Source: Kumtagia yinganensis (GTDB lineage Bacteria > Pseudomonadota > Alphaproteobacteria > Rhizobiales > Rhizobiaceae). From it: a stretch of 64,000 bases of DNA. The number at the start of each line of letters is the position of its first letter. The stretch's first letter is position 1. The translations under genes and the position numbers were made by a program. The stretch lies in assembly GCF_040081985.1 (NCBI RefSeq), contig NZ_JBEBMH010000008.1, positions 186,001-250,000 on the forward strand. The letters are read 5' to 3'. Below are positions 51,834-60,430 of the stretch, one piece after another. Under the pieces are notes generated by a model that made no database searches, was not told the DNA's origin, and saw nothing but the letters and a program-made list of their open reading frames with translations.

Positions 51834-53897
51834 TCAATCCACCGCAGCCGGCAACGGAAAGAGTTCCCGTAATATCGGTTTGTACAAATAGCTCAGGCTT
51901 CTCGCGACCGTGGCCGTGATGTGGTCCGAATCCATGTACAACGGAATGCCGTCGTGATCAGCGGCGTTGCAACGACCATCCCGGCAAAAAGCCGGAAGCG
52001 GATCGACGATCGCCGCGCCATATTTTTCTGCCTTGGCAGCAAGAACCCTGCGAGGAAGCGCCTGCCTTTTCTCGGTATAGGGCCATGGAGGCGCGATATC
52101 GGTCGAACCGCCCGTCATCACCGCCCTGGCGAGCGCTTCTGGTACATAACGCCCCATTTCCGGTACATCCATCACCAGCACGACCTGGATTCCACGAGCT
52201 TTGAGATTTGAGAGAACACCACCCATCGCCTCCACGATCGGGGCCGACCGGTCGTCGACCGGCGGCGGCACCGACGGATCGAAATAGATGCCCTCATTCG
52301 GCAACTCGGAACCGTGAAAATACTTCGGCCAATAAGCGATCATGAAAACGACGGGAATTCGCCTGGCATCAATCAGATCAAGCACCGCCGCATTGAATTC
52401 CCTGCAGCGATTGCTGAGGCCACGGCTCGGCAGTTCCACCTCCGGGAGCGGCGGACAGCCTGCTTGCCCCGCGAAAACACCCTGCACACCGGCCTGCCTG
52501 GCCGCGACATCGATCGCGGGCGCCATGGCGGCGCCATGAGAATCGCCCCACACGAGAAACCGGGGCTGGGAATCAGAATCTCCCATCGGGCAGAGCTTGC
52601 CGGCCCGGATATCCGCTGCGGAAGGTCCCTTTCCTTCAAAGTCGAAGCATTGTGGTTCGTAAAAGCGACTTTTGTCGAAGGTGGCATTGTAGATTTGGCC
52701 GGCCTGTGGCGCGAGCCGTCCGGGAACACCTCGCTCTGCGTCCACATGAGCGGCGAAGACAGACGCCAGGGTGATGACGGCCGCGGCGCCCGCGAACACA
52801 CGAGGAACCCGGCCCGTATGCCCGAGAAACGGGCGTTCGACGAAACGCCACGAGATCACCGCCGCGACAAAGGAGGCAGCCACGACAAGGCCACCCTGGG
52901 CAATGGTCAGTTCCGGCCCGTCGAAATAGCGCGTGAAAACCACGATCGGCCAATGCCAAAGATACAGCGAATAGGAAACCAGGCCGACGAACACCATGGG
53001 CGGGGCTCGCAGGAGAAGGCTGGCGGGACCTCCCGATGTTCGGCCGTGGATCACGAGCGCCGCCCCCAGGCAGGGAACAAGCGCGGTGAGACCCGGAAAA
53101 ACGGTGGCGTCGCTGTAGGTGAACACAGCGAAGGCGATGAGAACGACGCCCGCGGCAGCCAGCGCTTCGCGCATCAGCGGATGCGACGCCTTCGGAACCA
53201 CGTTGAAGGCGAGCATGGCCCCCAGCAACAATTCCCAGATCCGGTATTGCGACAGGTAGAAGGCCGCTTCGGGCTTTTGATAGACGGTCCATGCGCTCGC
53301 CGCCAGGGAGGCAGCCAGAACGACCAGTAGGACCAGTGCTATTCTCCGCGGCGCAAGCCAACCGAGCAGCATAAGCGTCAGCGGAAAGACGATGTAGAAC
53401 TGCTCCTCGACAGCCAGCGACCAGGTATGAAGCAGCGGTTTCGTCTCGGCGGCAATGTCGAAATAGCCGATCTCCCGCTCGAACCGATAGTTCGAGATGA
53501 ACAAGACGGCATTTCTGACGCTGTTTGCGAAGTAGATGAATTCCTTCGGCATGAGGGCAAACCATGCCACCACGCTACAGGCCGCGATCATCACGAAAAG
53601 CGCCGGGAAAATGCGCCGGACGCGGCGTTCGTAGAAGCGCAGGAGGCTGAATTCGCCGCGCTCCATCTCACCGGTGATCAGCGATGCCATCAGATAGCCG
53701 GAGATGACGAAAAACACGTCGACGCCGACAAACCCACCGGCAAAGCCCGGAATTCCGGCGTGGTAGAAGACGACCGGCAGTATCGCGAGCGCCCGAAGCC
53801 CGTCGATATCGGCCCTGTAGCCTGGCCGCTGCCCAGCCTCGATGCGACTATAAGTTTCAGGCTGAATTCTAAGCTGCAGATTCAAAAGGCGCGTCAC
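51834..53897 (-). CDS. OafA/YrhL-type acyltransferase with SGNH domain
   Basis: A 687-residue integral-membrane O-acyltransferase. The N-terminal 370 residues are Acyl_transf_3 with about ten helices (YRADIDGLRALAILPVVFYH, VEEQFYIVFPLTLML). The C-terminal part is an SGNH hydrolase-like domain in the periplasm, with WGDSHGAAMAPAID (catalytic serine block) and YMDSDHITATVA (Asp/His block). Such proteins acetylate lipopolysaccharide O-antigen, exopolysaccharide, peptidoglycan or Nod factors. The start is GTG at 53897. Confidence 0.9.
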   Translation of the reverse strand: MTRLLNLQLRIQPETYSRIEAGQRPGYRADIDGLRALAILPVVFYHAGIPGFAGGFVGVDVFFVISGYLMASLITGEMERGEFSLLRFYERRVRRIFPALFVMIAACSVVAWFALMPKEFIYFANSVRNAVLFISNYRFEREIGYFDIAAETKPLLHTWSLAVEEQFYIVFPLTLMLLGWLAPRRIALVLLVVLAASLAASAWTVYQKPEAAFYLSQYRIWELLLGAMLAFNVVPKASHPLMREALAAAGVVLIAFAVFTYSDATVFPGLTALVPCLGAALVIHGRTSGGPASLLLRAPPMVFVGLVSYSLYLWHWPIVVFTRYFDGPELTIAQGGLVVAASFVAAVISWRFVERPFLGHTGRVPRVFAGAAAVITLASVFAAHVDAERGVPGRLAPQAGQIYNATFDKSRFYEPQCFDFEGKGPSAADIRAGKLCPMGDSDSQPRFLVWGDSHGAAMAPAIDVAARQAGVQGVFAGQAGCPPLPEVELPSRGLSNRCREFNAAVLDLIDARRIPVVFMIAYWPKYFHGSELPNEGIYFDPSVPPPVDDRSAPIVEAMGGVLSNLKARGIQVVLVMDVPEMGRYVPEALARAVMTGGSTDIAPPWPYTEKRQALPRRVLAAKAEKYGAAIVDPLPAFCRDGRCNAADHDGIPLYMDSDHITATVARSLSYLYKPILRELFPLPAAVD

Positions 53898-53995
53898 TCC
53901 AGTTGTCAGTGCCGATCAGAGCGCCGGCTCGCGGCCGGCCGGACGCCGCCAATGGTCATACCGAAATGAGGAAAACATGGCAGAACCAGAAATTT

Positions 53996-55108
53996 TCAAG
54001 CCATATTGAGCGTAACGGCGACGGGGCAGTGGTCGGACGCCTTCGGCCGGTCCCAGCCGATACGCGGAAACCGTTCGACCTGTTGTCCTGGCGGGAAGAT
54101 CGTCCGCCACGGCTGGCCGCCGCGGATGATGTCGGGAACCGCCGTGGAATTGCGCTTCGCCAGCGACGGCGACAGCAGCAGGTAATCGAGCTGGCAGAGA
54201 TGCCGCTCCTGGGGCCCGCGCGTATGATAGAGCGTCCAGCGTTCCAGTTCGGGACGCCGCTCGACGATGTTTTCGGCGAAACCGTCCTGAAGCAGGATAT
54301 CGAGCGCCGAACCCTGCTCGTTCACCACCGTGAAGTCGTAGCCCGGCTCGGCGTCGCCGCCGATAACGATGCGCTGGCGATAGTCGTTGAAGTCGCCGCA
54401 GATCGCCCAGCGCTTCGAGCCTGCATGGTCCTTGCTGAACCGGCTCTCGATGATGTGGCGCACGGCGCGAGCCTCGGCATGGCGAACCGGCATGGTCGCG
54501 TCGCGGCCGGGAATGCCTTCGCGCGGCCCGCCCATCGACTTGAAATGCACGGCATAGATTGTCAGCGGCTGCCCGCCGATCCGGACGTCGATCTCCAGGC
54601 AGTCGCGTCGGAAGATGCGCTCATGCGGCTCGATGCCCAGCAGAGCAAGCTGCGGCGTGTGCAGGTCGAGTTCGCCATAGGTCAGCGGCGCGTGGCTGTT
54701 CATGCGCACGAACTCGATCGGCTGGCCGTCGCGCGTCTGTTCGCGCATCATGACGGCGACATCTATGCCGCGCGTGTCGTTGCCGGCGGTGGTGAATTTC
54801 TGGCGATAGCCCTGCCCCACCATCTTGAACAAATAGCCATATTCGAAGGCCTTCAGCGCCTCGATGTTGTCGACTTCCTGCAGGCAAAGGATGTCGGCGC
54901 GCGTCGCCGCGATGGCCAGCGCCGTCAATTGCCGCGTGTCGTCGGTGTGGGCGATGGTGCGGGCCTGCTCCAGCAGCCGGTACTCGGCCTCGTCTCTGAT
55001 CTGGAACAGCGACAGCGTCCGGTCCTGCTGCAACTGGTTGCGGAAACCGGAGAAGTCGAACCTGTTCATCAGGTTCTCGACATTGAATGTGGCGAGGCGC
55101 AAGGACAT
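53996..55108 (-). CDS. Endonuclease/exonuclease/phosphatase-fold hydrolase
   Basis: A 370-residue EEP-superfamily protein without a signal peptide. Motifs are LRLATFNVENLMNRF (Asn/Glu at the metal site), DILCLQEVDNIEAL, AICGDFNDYRQRIVI and ASDHCPVAVTL (catalytic Asp-His). Relatives cut DNA or hydrolyse phosphodiesters and phospho-sugars; the substrate is unknown. ATG at 55108 begins the conserved first strand; a 22-residue upstream extension is antisense-like and rejected. It diverges from the BA14K gene. Confidence 0.88.
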   Translation of the reverse strand: MSLRLATFNVENLMNRFDFSGFRNQLQQDRTLSLFQIRDEAEYRLLEQARTIAHTDDTRQLTALAIAATRADILCLQEVDNIEALKAFEYGYLFKMVGQGYRQKFTTAGNDTRGIDVAVMMREQTRDGQPIEFVRMNSHAPLTYGELDLHTPQLALLGIEPHERIFRRDCLEIDVRIGGQPLTIYAVHFKSMGGPREGIPGRDATMPVRHAEARAVRHIIESRFSKDHAGSKRWAICGDFNDYRQRIVIGGDAEPGYDFTVVNEQGSALDILLQDGFAENIVERRPELERWTLYHTRGPQERHLCQLDYLLLSPSLAKRNSTAVPDIIRGGQPWRTIFPPGQQVERFPRIGWDRPKASDHCPVAVTLNMA

Positions 55109-55257
55109 GCAGGCGCTTGTGCCCGCTCGGGCCGACGAAGACAAGCCCGCGCCGAGGGAACCGGAACCGTTCATCGCGCGTTCATCGTGCCCGCCTTACG
55201 ATTGCGTATATCAGGAGATCAAGCGGGCGGCGGGCTGCTTTCGTTTGGAGAACGGAA

Positions 55258-55854
55258 ATGACTACCGTAATTTCCAACCTTGCGCGCGCGGGCGCGATCG
55301 CGCTTGGCGTGCTCACCACCGTGACGTCCGGGGCTGGATCGGCGCCGATCGGACCGATCGCCGTGCCCCAATCCGTGCAGGCTCCGAATGGCGCGACAGC
55401 CGGCACGAACCTGCCCGTGGAACTCGTCCAGCACCGCCAGTGGCGCGGCGGTAATCGGGGCTGGAACGGTAACCGGGGGTGGCGCGGAAACGGCCACTGG
55501 CGAGGCAATCGCGGTTGGAACGGCAATCGCGGCTGGAACGGCAACCGGTATTGGCGTGGCAACCGCGGATGGGGACATGGCTGGGCCCGCCGCAACTACT
55601 GGCGCGACCCATACTGGTACGGCGGTTCAGGGCTCTATCTCGGCTTCGGCGCACCGTACTGGGGCTATAACAATTGGGGCTACAACAACTGGGGTTATGC
55701 CGATCCGGGTTACTACTACGCCCCGCGTTATCGCGCACCGGTTAGGGCGACGACCCACACCGAATGGTGCTATGCGCGCTATCGCAGCTACCGCGCCTAC
55801 GACAACACGTACCAGCCGTATAACGGCCCGCGCCGGCAGTGCTATTCGCCGTAA
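55258..55854 (+). CDS. BA14K-family envelope protein with W/G/N/R repeats
   Basis: A 198-residue secreted or envelope protein typical of Rhizobiales. A hydrophobic N-terminal signal (ARAGAIALGVLTTVTSGAGS) leads to a tandem-repeat stretch rich in Gly, Asn, Arg and Trp (units such as GNRGWNGNRGW, residues about 62-105). A tyrosine-rich segment follows (WGYNNWGYNNWGY), then a C-terminal BA14K domain with EWCYARYRSYRAYDN and a final cysteine (QCYSP). BA14K proteins are surface-exposed in Brucella and have lectin-like activity. GGAG precedes the ATG at 55258. Its role here is inferred. Confidence 0.85.
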   Translation: MTTVISNLARAGAIALGVLTTVTSGAGSAPIGPIAVPQSVQAPNGATAGTNLPVELVQHRQWRGGNRGWNGNRGWRGNGHWRGNRGWNGNRGWNGNRYWRGNRGWGHGWARRNYWRDPYWYGGSGLYLGFGAPYWGYNNWGYNNWGYADPGYYYAPRYRAPVRATTHTEWCYARYRSYRAYDNTYQPYNGPRRQCYSP

Positions 55855-55966
55855 ATCTGACCGACGCTGCTTGAAAAGGTCGAGCCGGCGCAGTTCCCCC
55901 TGCGCCGGCTCGTGCGTTGTCCGCCGGCGCCCCCGCCGGCCCGGCCGGTCAACGCAAGGCTGGGCG

Positions 55967-56257
55967 TCAATCGAACGAGACACCCAGTGCGGTCATGCTG
56001 CGCCAGCGTACCGTCGCCCTGCGGGCGCGGTCCTCGCCGGAGATCAGCAGGTCGAACTGCGATGGAATGGCCGACGTATCCCCGAAGGTAAGGCGCGCGC
56101 CGTGGTCGGAGACGTTGCGCACCACGCATTCGAACGAGCCGTAGCCTTTGTTGAAAGTAAGTTTCGCGCCCTTGAGCACGCGCCGCCGCTCGCTGGCGCG
56201 ACGATCCGGAAAAACCTTCCCGTCAAGGCCGATGGATTTCTCGGTGATCGGTGTCAT
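55967..56257 (-). CDS. PilZ-domain protein (c-di-GMP receptor type)
   Basis: A 96-residue single-domain PilZ protein. The c-di-GMP binding signature is visible as RRASERRRVLKGAKL (RRxxR-like arginines near residues 19-26) and NVSDHGARLTFG (D/NxSxxG at residues 48-53). It would bind cyclic di-GMP and adjust motility, polysaccharide output or another process. A GAGGAG-type site precedes the ATG at 56257; the extension to 56293 is rejected. It stands alone between the BA14K gene and the protease pair. Confidence 0.85.
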   Translation of the reverse strand: MTPITEKSIGLDGKVFPDRRASERRRVLKGAKLTFNKGYGSFECVVRNVSDHGARLTFGDTSAIPSQFDLLISGEDRARRATVRWRSMTALGVSFD

Positions 56258-56378
56258 GCCGTATCTCCTCGGTAGATACGAGGAGCACAGCAAGAAGGGG
56301 GCCAGCCAAAGCTGTAGCGAAATGGGACACCAGTCGTTAGGCAGCGACCGGGCCTTCGCGGCCGCTCACGTCATGGCC

Positions 56379-56612
56379 TCAGAAGGCGCTTATGCGCCCC
56401 ACCACATCGACAACCACGTCCAGACCATTGAACCGCTCAGGCAACGCCTTCGCCTGACTTGGCTTGGTGACCGACACATTGATGGCAAGGTCGTCCTCGG
56501 TCCTGTTGAGGCCAATTCCGATGCCGACCACGCCACTCATTTTGGCATACGCGCTCTCGAAGTCCTTTTGGATCGAAACCGCCTGCTCCATCGAATGCTT
56601 CGAGTTCACCAT
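56379..56612 (-). CDS. Small prodomain-like protein paired with trypsin-fold protease
   Basis: A 77-residue cytoplasmic protein without a signal peptide. It contains GVVGIGIGLNRTEDD (residues 27-41), INVSVTKPSQ and LPERFNGLDVVVDVVG. As I remember, segments of this pattern (VGxGxG, a beta strand, K-P, LP-x-x-x-x-G-x-x-V-x-V) usually form the N-terminal domain of larger bacterial trypsin-fold proteases. Here the pattern stands as a separate gene 11 bases after the protease stop. It could act as an inhibitor or folding partner. GAGG precedes the ATG at 56612. Confidence 0.6.
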   Translation of the reverse strand: MVNSKHSMEQAVSIQKDFESAYAKMSGVVGIGIGLNRTEDDLAINVSVTKPSQAKALPERFNGLDVVVDVVGRISAF

Positions 56613-56623
56613 GCCGCCGTTCC

Positions 56624-57709
56624 TCAGATAAGGGAGATTCCGAGCTGCGCCATAACATTAGATATAGGATTTGCGCCTGTGATGCCAAGGTTTCCGGCGC
56701 CACCCGACTTGGATCCTGCAAAGAGAAGTGCCACCGGGTTCCCCTGCTGGTCGACGATTATGGAACCGCTGTCGCCGGATCGCGAGAATGGAAGCTTGTC
56801 GGGCATGTTCATATCGATGGTGATCTGCCCGTCGAAACGCGCGACGCCCAGCCCCGCTCCCATATTCACCAGGTAGTTGTTGACGTTGACCGTGCGTACC
56901 CGGCCAATCGTATGGCAGGTCGTGCGTCCGGTTTTCTGGACCGTCATACCGGGAGATGCCGTCACGGCGGTTCCAGGCCGGAAGGTGGCGACTTGGGCGG
57001 ATGGGGTACTGTTGTCGAATATCCCGGCACGATCCTCCTGACGTCCGTGAGCGGTCACCTTGGCAATCGCCGCATCCACGCTGTTCGGCATTCCGCCGAA
57101 CTGGATATGCACGAAACGCAGAAGTTCGGCGATATCGTCCGGCCCGCTGGTGCCGCCGTCCAGCGCGCCTTGCTGCTTCACCGTGGTGCCCAGAGGCACT
57201 CTGTTGACGTCGGCAAGCACGTGATTGTTCGACAGAATGCAGATTTCCCCGGTCGCATTGTCCCTGCAGAAGCAGCCAAGGGTCCCCGCGTAGGTGACGG
57301 TCGTAGGCGACACGCTGCAACCCAGTTTGATCGGGTTGAGGCGCGTCGTGGTCCATAGTGGAACCTGCCGCCCGATGTAGATTATTTCGACTTCATTTTG
57401 CGCAATGTCTCCGATCCGTTCAACGGCGCTGCTGTTCAACTGCAGGCGGTTCTGTACGAGAACCGCGAGCTTGGCGGAATCTGCCTTGTCCGGATCGCTC
57501 TGGCTTACCCCGAGCGCTATGTTCTCGACGGCTCGCCGCTTGGCTTTCTTGCGGGCGCGGGCGCGCTTGGGATCATCGTCCAGCAGCGTCGGATCGACGA
57601 ACAAGCCCATCTCCGCCCCGCCAACCGTCGCCACGCCCGACAGTTCGGTAAAGTCAAAAACTTCCCTGAATACTCTCGCTTGAACTTCAAGCGCTGAATC
57701 GAACCGCAT
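56624..57709 (-). CDS. Trypsin-fold (S1-like) serine protease
   Basis: A 361-residue protease without a signal peptide or membrane helix. A catalytic triad is visible: H163 in ILSNNHVLADVN, D212 in PNSVDAAIAKV and S314 in FSRSGDSGSIIVDQ. Residues 1-115 form a distinctive, charged N-terminal region (RARARKKAKRRAVEN), unlike the small prodomain-like module usually found there. It ends with ANPISNVMAQLGISL. A GGGGGG-rich site precedes the ATG at 57709. It is the first of a two-gene unit with the small protein downstream. Substrate and role are unknown. Confidence 0.8.
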   Translation of the reverse strand: MRFDSALEVQARVFREVFDFTELSGVATVGGAEMGLFVDPTLLDDDPKRARARKKAKRRAVENIALGVSQSDPDKADSAKLAVLVQNRLQLNSSAVERIGDIAQNEVEIIYIGRQVPLWTTTRLNPIKLGCSVSPTTVTYAGTLGCFCRDNATGEICILSNNHVLADVNRVPLGTTVKQQGALDGGTSGPDDIAELLRFVHIQFGGMPNSVDAAIAKVTAHGRQEDRAGIFDNSTPSAQVATFRPGTAVTASPGMTVQKTGRTTCHTIGRVRTVNVNNYLVNMGAGLGVARFDGQITIDMNMPDKLPFSRSGDSGSIIVDQQGNPVALLFAGSKSGGAGNLGITGANPISNVMAQLGISLI

Positions 57710-57822
57710 AACACCCCCCTTTTATTCATGACTTAATATCCTATCACGAGAAAATTCGGCAGAAAACACAAGTCAATGCATATCTATGGTTGTATGATGC
57801 GATCGAACCTGATCGATCATTT

Positions 57823-57857
57823 AAAAAAAAAGAGTCCGCAAGCTCACGCCTGCGGAC
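57823..57857 (-). terminator. Rho-independent terminator of ilvC
   Basis: On the minus strand, stem GTCCGCA / TGCGGAC with a 10-base loop is followed by a run of T (nine As on the plus strand at 57823-57831). It lies just past the ilvC stop at 57884. Confidence 0.93.
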
Positions 57858-57883
57858 CCCTCGAAAATAAACGATGTAAAACG

Positions 57884-58903
57884 TTAGTTCTTCGCCTTGT
57901 CGACCAGCTTGTTCTTGGCAATCCACGGCATCATGCCGCGCAGCTTTTCGCCGACCTGCTCGATCTGGTGGGAATCGTTCATGCGGCGGATGCCCTTGAA
58001 GCGCGACAGGCCCGACCGGTATTCCTGCATCCACTCGCTGGTGAACTTGCCGGTCTGGATGTCCTTCAGGATGCGCTTCATCTCGGCCTTGGTCTCGGCG
58101 GTGATGATGCGCGGACCCGACACATATTCGCCCCACTCGGCGGTGTTGGAGATCGAGTAGTTCATGTTGGCGATGCCGCCCTCATAGATCAGGTCGACGA
58201 TCAGCTTCACCTCGTGCAGGCACTCGAAATAGGCCATTTCCGGCGCATAGCCGGCTTCCACCAGCGTCTCGAAGCCGGCGCGGATGAGTTCGACCAGGCC
58301 GCCGCACAGCACCACCTGCTCGCCGAACAGGTCGGTCTCGCACTCTTCCTTGAAATTGGTCTCGATTATGCCCGAGCGGCCGCCGCCGACGCCGCAGGCG
58401 TAGGAGAGGCCGAGGTCGAGCGCGTTGCCGGAAGCGTCCTGGTGGACCGCGACCAGGCACGGCACGCCGCCGCCCTTCTGGTATTCGCCGCGCACCGTGT
58501 GGCCGGGGCCCTTCGGCGCGACCATCAGCACGTCGACGGAAGCCTTCGGCTCGATCAGCCCGAAATGCACATTGAGGCCGTGGGCGAAGGCGATTGCCGC
58601 GCCGTCGCGGATGTTCGGCGCGATCTCGTTCTTATAAATGTCGGCCTGCAGCTCGTCAGGGGTCGCCATCATCATCAGGTCGGCCCATTTCGCGACATCG
58701 GCGACGGACATGACCTTCAGCCCGTCGGCCTCGACCTTCTTGGCGGTCGCCGAGCCGGCCTTCAGGCCGATGGCGATGTCCTTGACGCCGGATTCCTTGA
58801 GGTTGAGCGCGTGCGCCCTTCCCTGGCTGCCATAGCCGATGATGGCGACCTTCTTGCCCTTGATGAGATTGAGATCGGCATCGCGATCGTAATAGACACG
58901 CAT
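57884..58903 (-). CDS. ilvC: Ketol-acid reductoisomerase (class I)
   Basis: A 339-residue enzyme converting acetolactate and acetohydroxybutyrate to the dihydroxy acids of valine, leucine and isoleucine synthesis, with NADPH and magnesium. Motifs are IIGYGSQGRAHALNLKESG (dinucleotide binding), MVAPKGPGHTVRGEY and SGIIETNFKEECETDLFGEQ (metal ligands). The ATG at 58903 follows GGAAGGAAA. A strong rho-independent terminator ends the transcript. A TetR gene lies immediately upstream in the same direction, so both may share a promoter. Confidence 0.97.
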   Translation of the reverse strand: MRVYYDRDADLNLIKGKKVAIIGYGSQGRAHALNLKESGVKDIAIGLKAGSATAKKVEADGLKVMSVADVAKWADLMMMATPDELQADIYKNEIAPNIRDGAAIAFAHGLNVHFGLIEPKASVDVLMVAPKGPGHTVRGEYQKGGGVPCLVAVHQDASGNALDLGLSYACGVGGGRSGIIETNFKEECETDLFGEQVVLCGGLVELIRAGFETLVEAGYAPEMAYFECLHEVKLIVDLIYEGGIANMNYSISNTAEWGEYVSGPRIITAETKAEMKRILKDIQTGKFTSEWMQEYRSGLSRFKGIRRMNDSHQIEQVGEKLRGMMPWIAKNKLVDKAKN

Positions 58904-58938
58904 TTCGGTTTCCTTCCCGTTGAAGATGATGGCCGCTT

Positions 58939-59583
58939 TCAGCGGCCGGCTTGTGCTCCGTAAAGAGCGAGAAACTGCCGCGTCGCCTCGCCCGCGTCGC
59001 GGGCGATCTCGGCGGCAGTCAATTTCAGCCGGTCGCCGAGCAGCAGCCGGATCTGAACGTCGCGGGCGACCAGCCCGAAAAAGCTGCGGAAAGCCGTCTC
59101 CGCGTCATCGAAAGCGAGCAGGCCGGCCTCGCGACCGGCCTCCAGCACCGGCTTCAGACGCGCGGCCAGTGCGAACCGCCCGTTCTCCAGCACGATCGCG
59201 CCGAGATTGGTTTTCGCCGTGCCGGCATGGCTGACGGCCACGCGGTTCAGCGCGATCGAGGTTTTTGAAGAAATAACAGTGAGCCAGTCCGAAGCAAAAC
59301 GCTCGAGACTGTTGGTGAGCGAGAACAGCGCGATCGGCTCGCTACCCAGCGGCTGGACCCGCACCCGCGAGGCCTGCCAGCGGACGGTCGCCGTCAGCAG
59401 CCCGTCGCGGTCGCCGAACCATTTGTAGAGCGTTTCCTTGGAACACGAGGCCCGCCGCGCCACGCCCGTCATGGTCAGCGCGTCGCCCTCCTCCACCAGC
59501 AACGCAAGCGCCGCGTCGAGAACCGCCCTCTGGCGTTCCGTTGGCGCTTCATCGCCCTGCGTTTCGGCTGCTAGCTGCAACAC
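58939..59583 (-). CDS. TetR-family transcriptional regulator
   Basis: A 214-residue repressor. The N-terminal helix-turn-helix is RQRAVLDAALALLVEEG and MTGVARRASCSKETLYKWFG; the C-terminal ligand-binding part is of the AefR/TetR_C_7 sort. It starts with GTG at 59583. It is 35 bases upstream of ilvC on the same strand. A palindrome at 59623-59637, about 40 bases upstream of the start, is a likely autoregulatory operator. Target genes and ligand are unknown. Confidence 0.9.
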   Translation of the reverse strand: MLQLAAETQGDEAPTERQRAVLDAALALLVEEGDALTMTGVARRASCSKETLYKWFGDRDGLLTATVRWQASRVRVQPLGSEPIALFSLTNSLERFASDWLTVISSKTSIALNRVAVSHAGTAKTNLGAIVLENGRFALAARLKPVLEAGREAGLLAFDDAETAFRSFFGLVARDVQIRLLLGDRLKLTAAEIARDAGEATRQFLALYGAQAGR

Positions 59584-59622
59584 ATCGTTCCGCGTGCAAT
59601 AAACGTCCGCAAAGAATGCAGT

Positions 59623-59637
59623 ACCGTACGTTACGGT
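59623..59637. promoter_or_regulatory. TetR operator candidate
   Basis: ACCGTA, CGT, TACGGT: perfect 6-base arms in a 15-base palindrome with a further partial match outside. It lies just upstream of the TetR start, where TetR proteins usually bind. Confidence 0.6.
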
Positions 59638-59734
59638 TCGGCGCTTCTATGCGGTGAAACAAAGGTCAATGCAAGTCCAATTTTATGGGAGTTGAGATGG
59701 CAGGCGCCACCACGCGACCGGGGCACCCGTCTCC

Positions 59735-60298
59735 TCACGCCACCGCGAAACTCGCCTTGATCAGCTTCTCGACCTGCAACTGCCTGATGGTCGAACGGCC
59801 ATTGGCTTCATGCATGAAGTTCTCGCGCTCGGCCGCGCCGTCGCCATAGACATGGTCGCAGCCGGCCCCATGACCGATTTCGTGCACGAGGTCCATCATG
59901 TCGGGGTTGCCGGTCGGGAAGATCAGGCAGCCGGGCGTCACCAGCTTGAACCATTCCGGCGTGATGCCGTAGCCGCGATGTTCGTACTGGCAAAACACAG
60001 CGGGCATCACCACCGAAAAGCTACAGCGGCCACGGATCTGTTCGTTCACCCGCCGCCGCAGCGCCTCATAAGCTTCCTTCCTGTCAGGAATGGGCGCGTT
60101 GATATCGCCGAGCAGATTGCCGCTGCCTTTCTTCCCGCCATCGGGCCATACCCGCAGCTCGATATTGTAGCGGTCAAGCACTTCCTTGGCCTTGGCGACG
60201 GTGCCGCGGTCGTCGGCGGTGTAATAATTCGCCGTGTAGAGGACGGCGATGTTGAGCGCCACCCGTTTCGGGCTGCGCCAGTTGGTTTCTTCGCTCAC
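59735..60298 (-). CDS. Orphan metzincin-type metalloprotease-like protein
   Basis: A 187-residue protein with no recognised family name. Residues 139-149 read HEIGHGAGCDH, a full metzincin zinc motif HExxHxxGxxH, and FMHE (M162) can supply the Met-turn. There is no signal peptide or membrane helix, so a cytoplasmic location or non-classical export is implied. The N-terminal half (residues 1-100) has no recognisable domain but shows NGDINAPIPDRKEAYEALRR-like helix content. Metzincins usually act outside the cell, so this context is unusual. A single-gene unit between an FAD monooxygenase and the TetR gene. Confidence 0.65.
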   Translation of the reverse strand: MSEETNWRSPKRVALNIAVLYTANYYTADDRGTVAKAKEVLDRYNIELRVWPDGGKKGSGNLLGDINAPIPDRKEAYEALRRRVNEQIRGRCSFSVVMPAVFCQYEHRGYGITPEWFKLVTPGCLIFPTGNPDMMDLVHEIGHGAGCDHVYGDGAAERENFMHEANGRSTIRQLQVEKLIKASFAVA

Positions 60299-60430
60299 TG
60301 TGATCTCCCATTCAAATACAGTCAGAAACGGGCAGATAACCTCACATTGTTTCCGGCCTGTGCCGCTTGTCCGCGGTTATGTGGCGTTCGCGTCGATCGG
60401 CGGGTATCGATACGTTTTCCGGCCGGAAGA

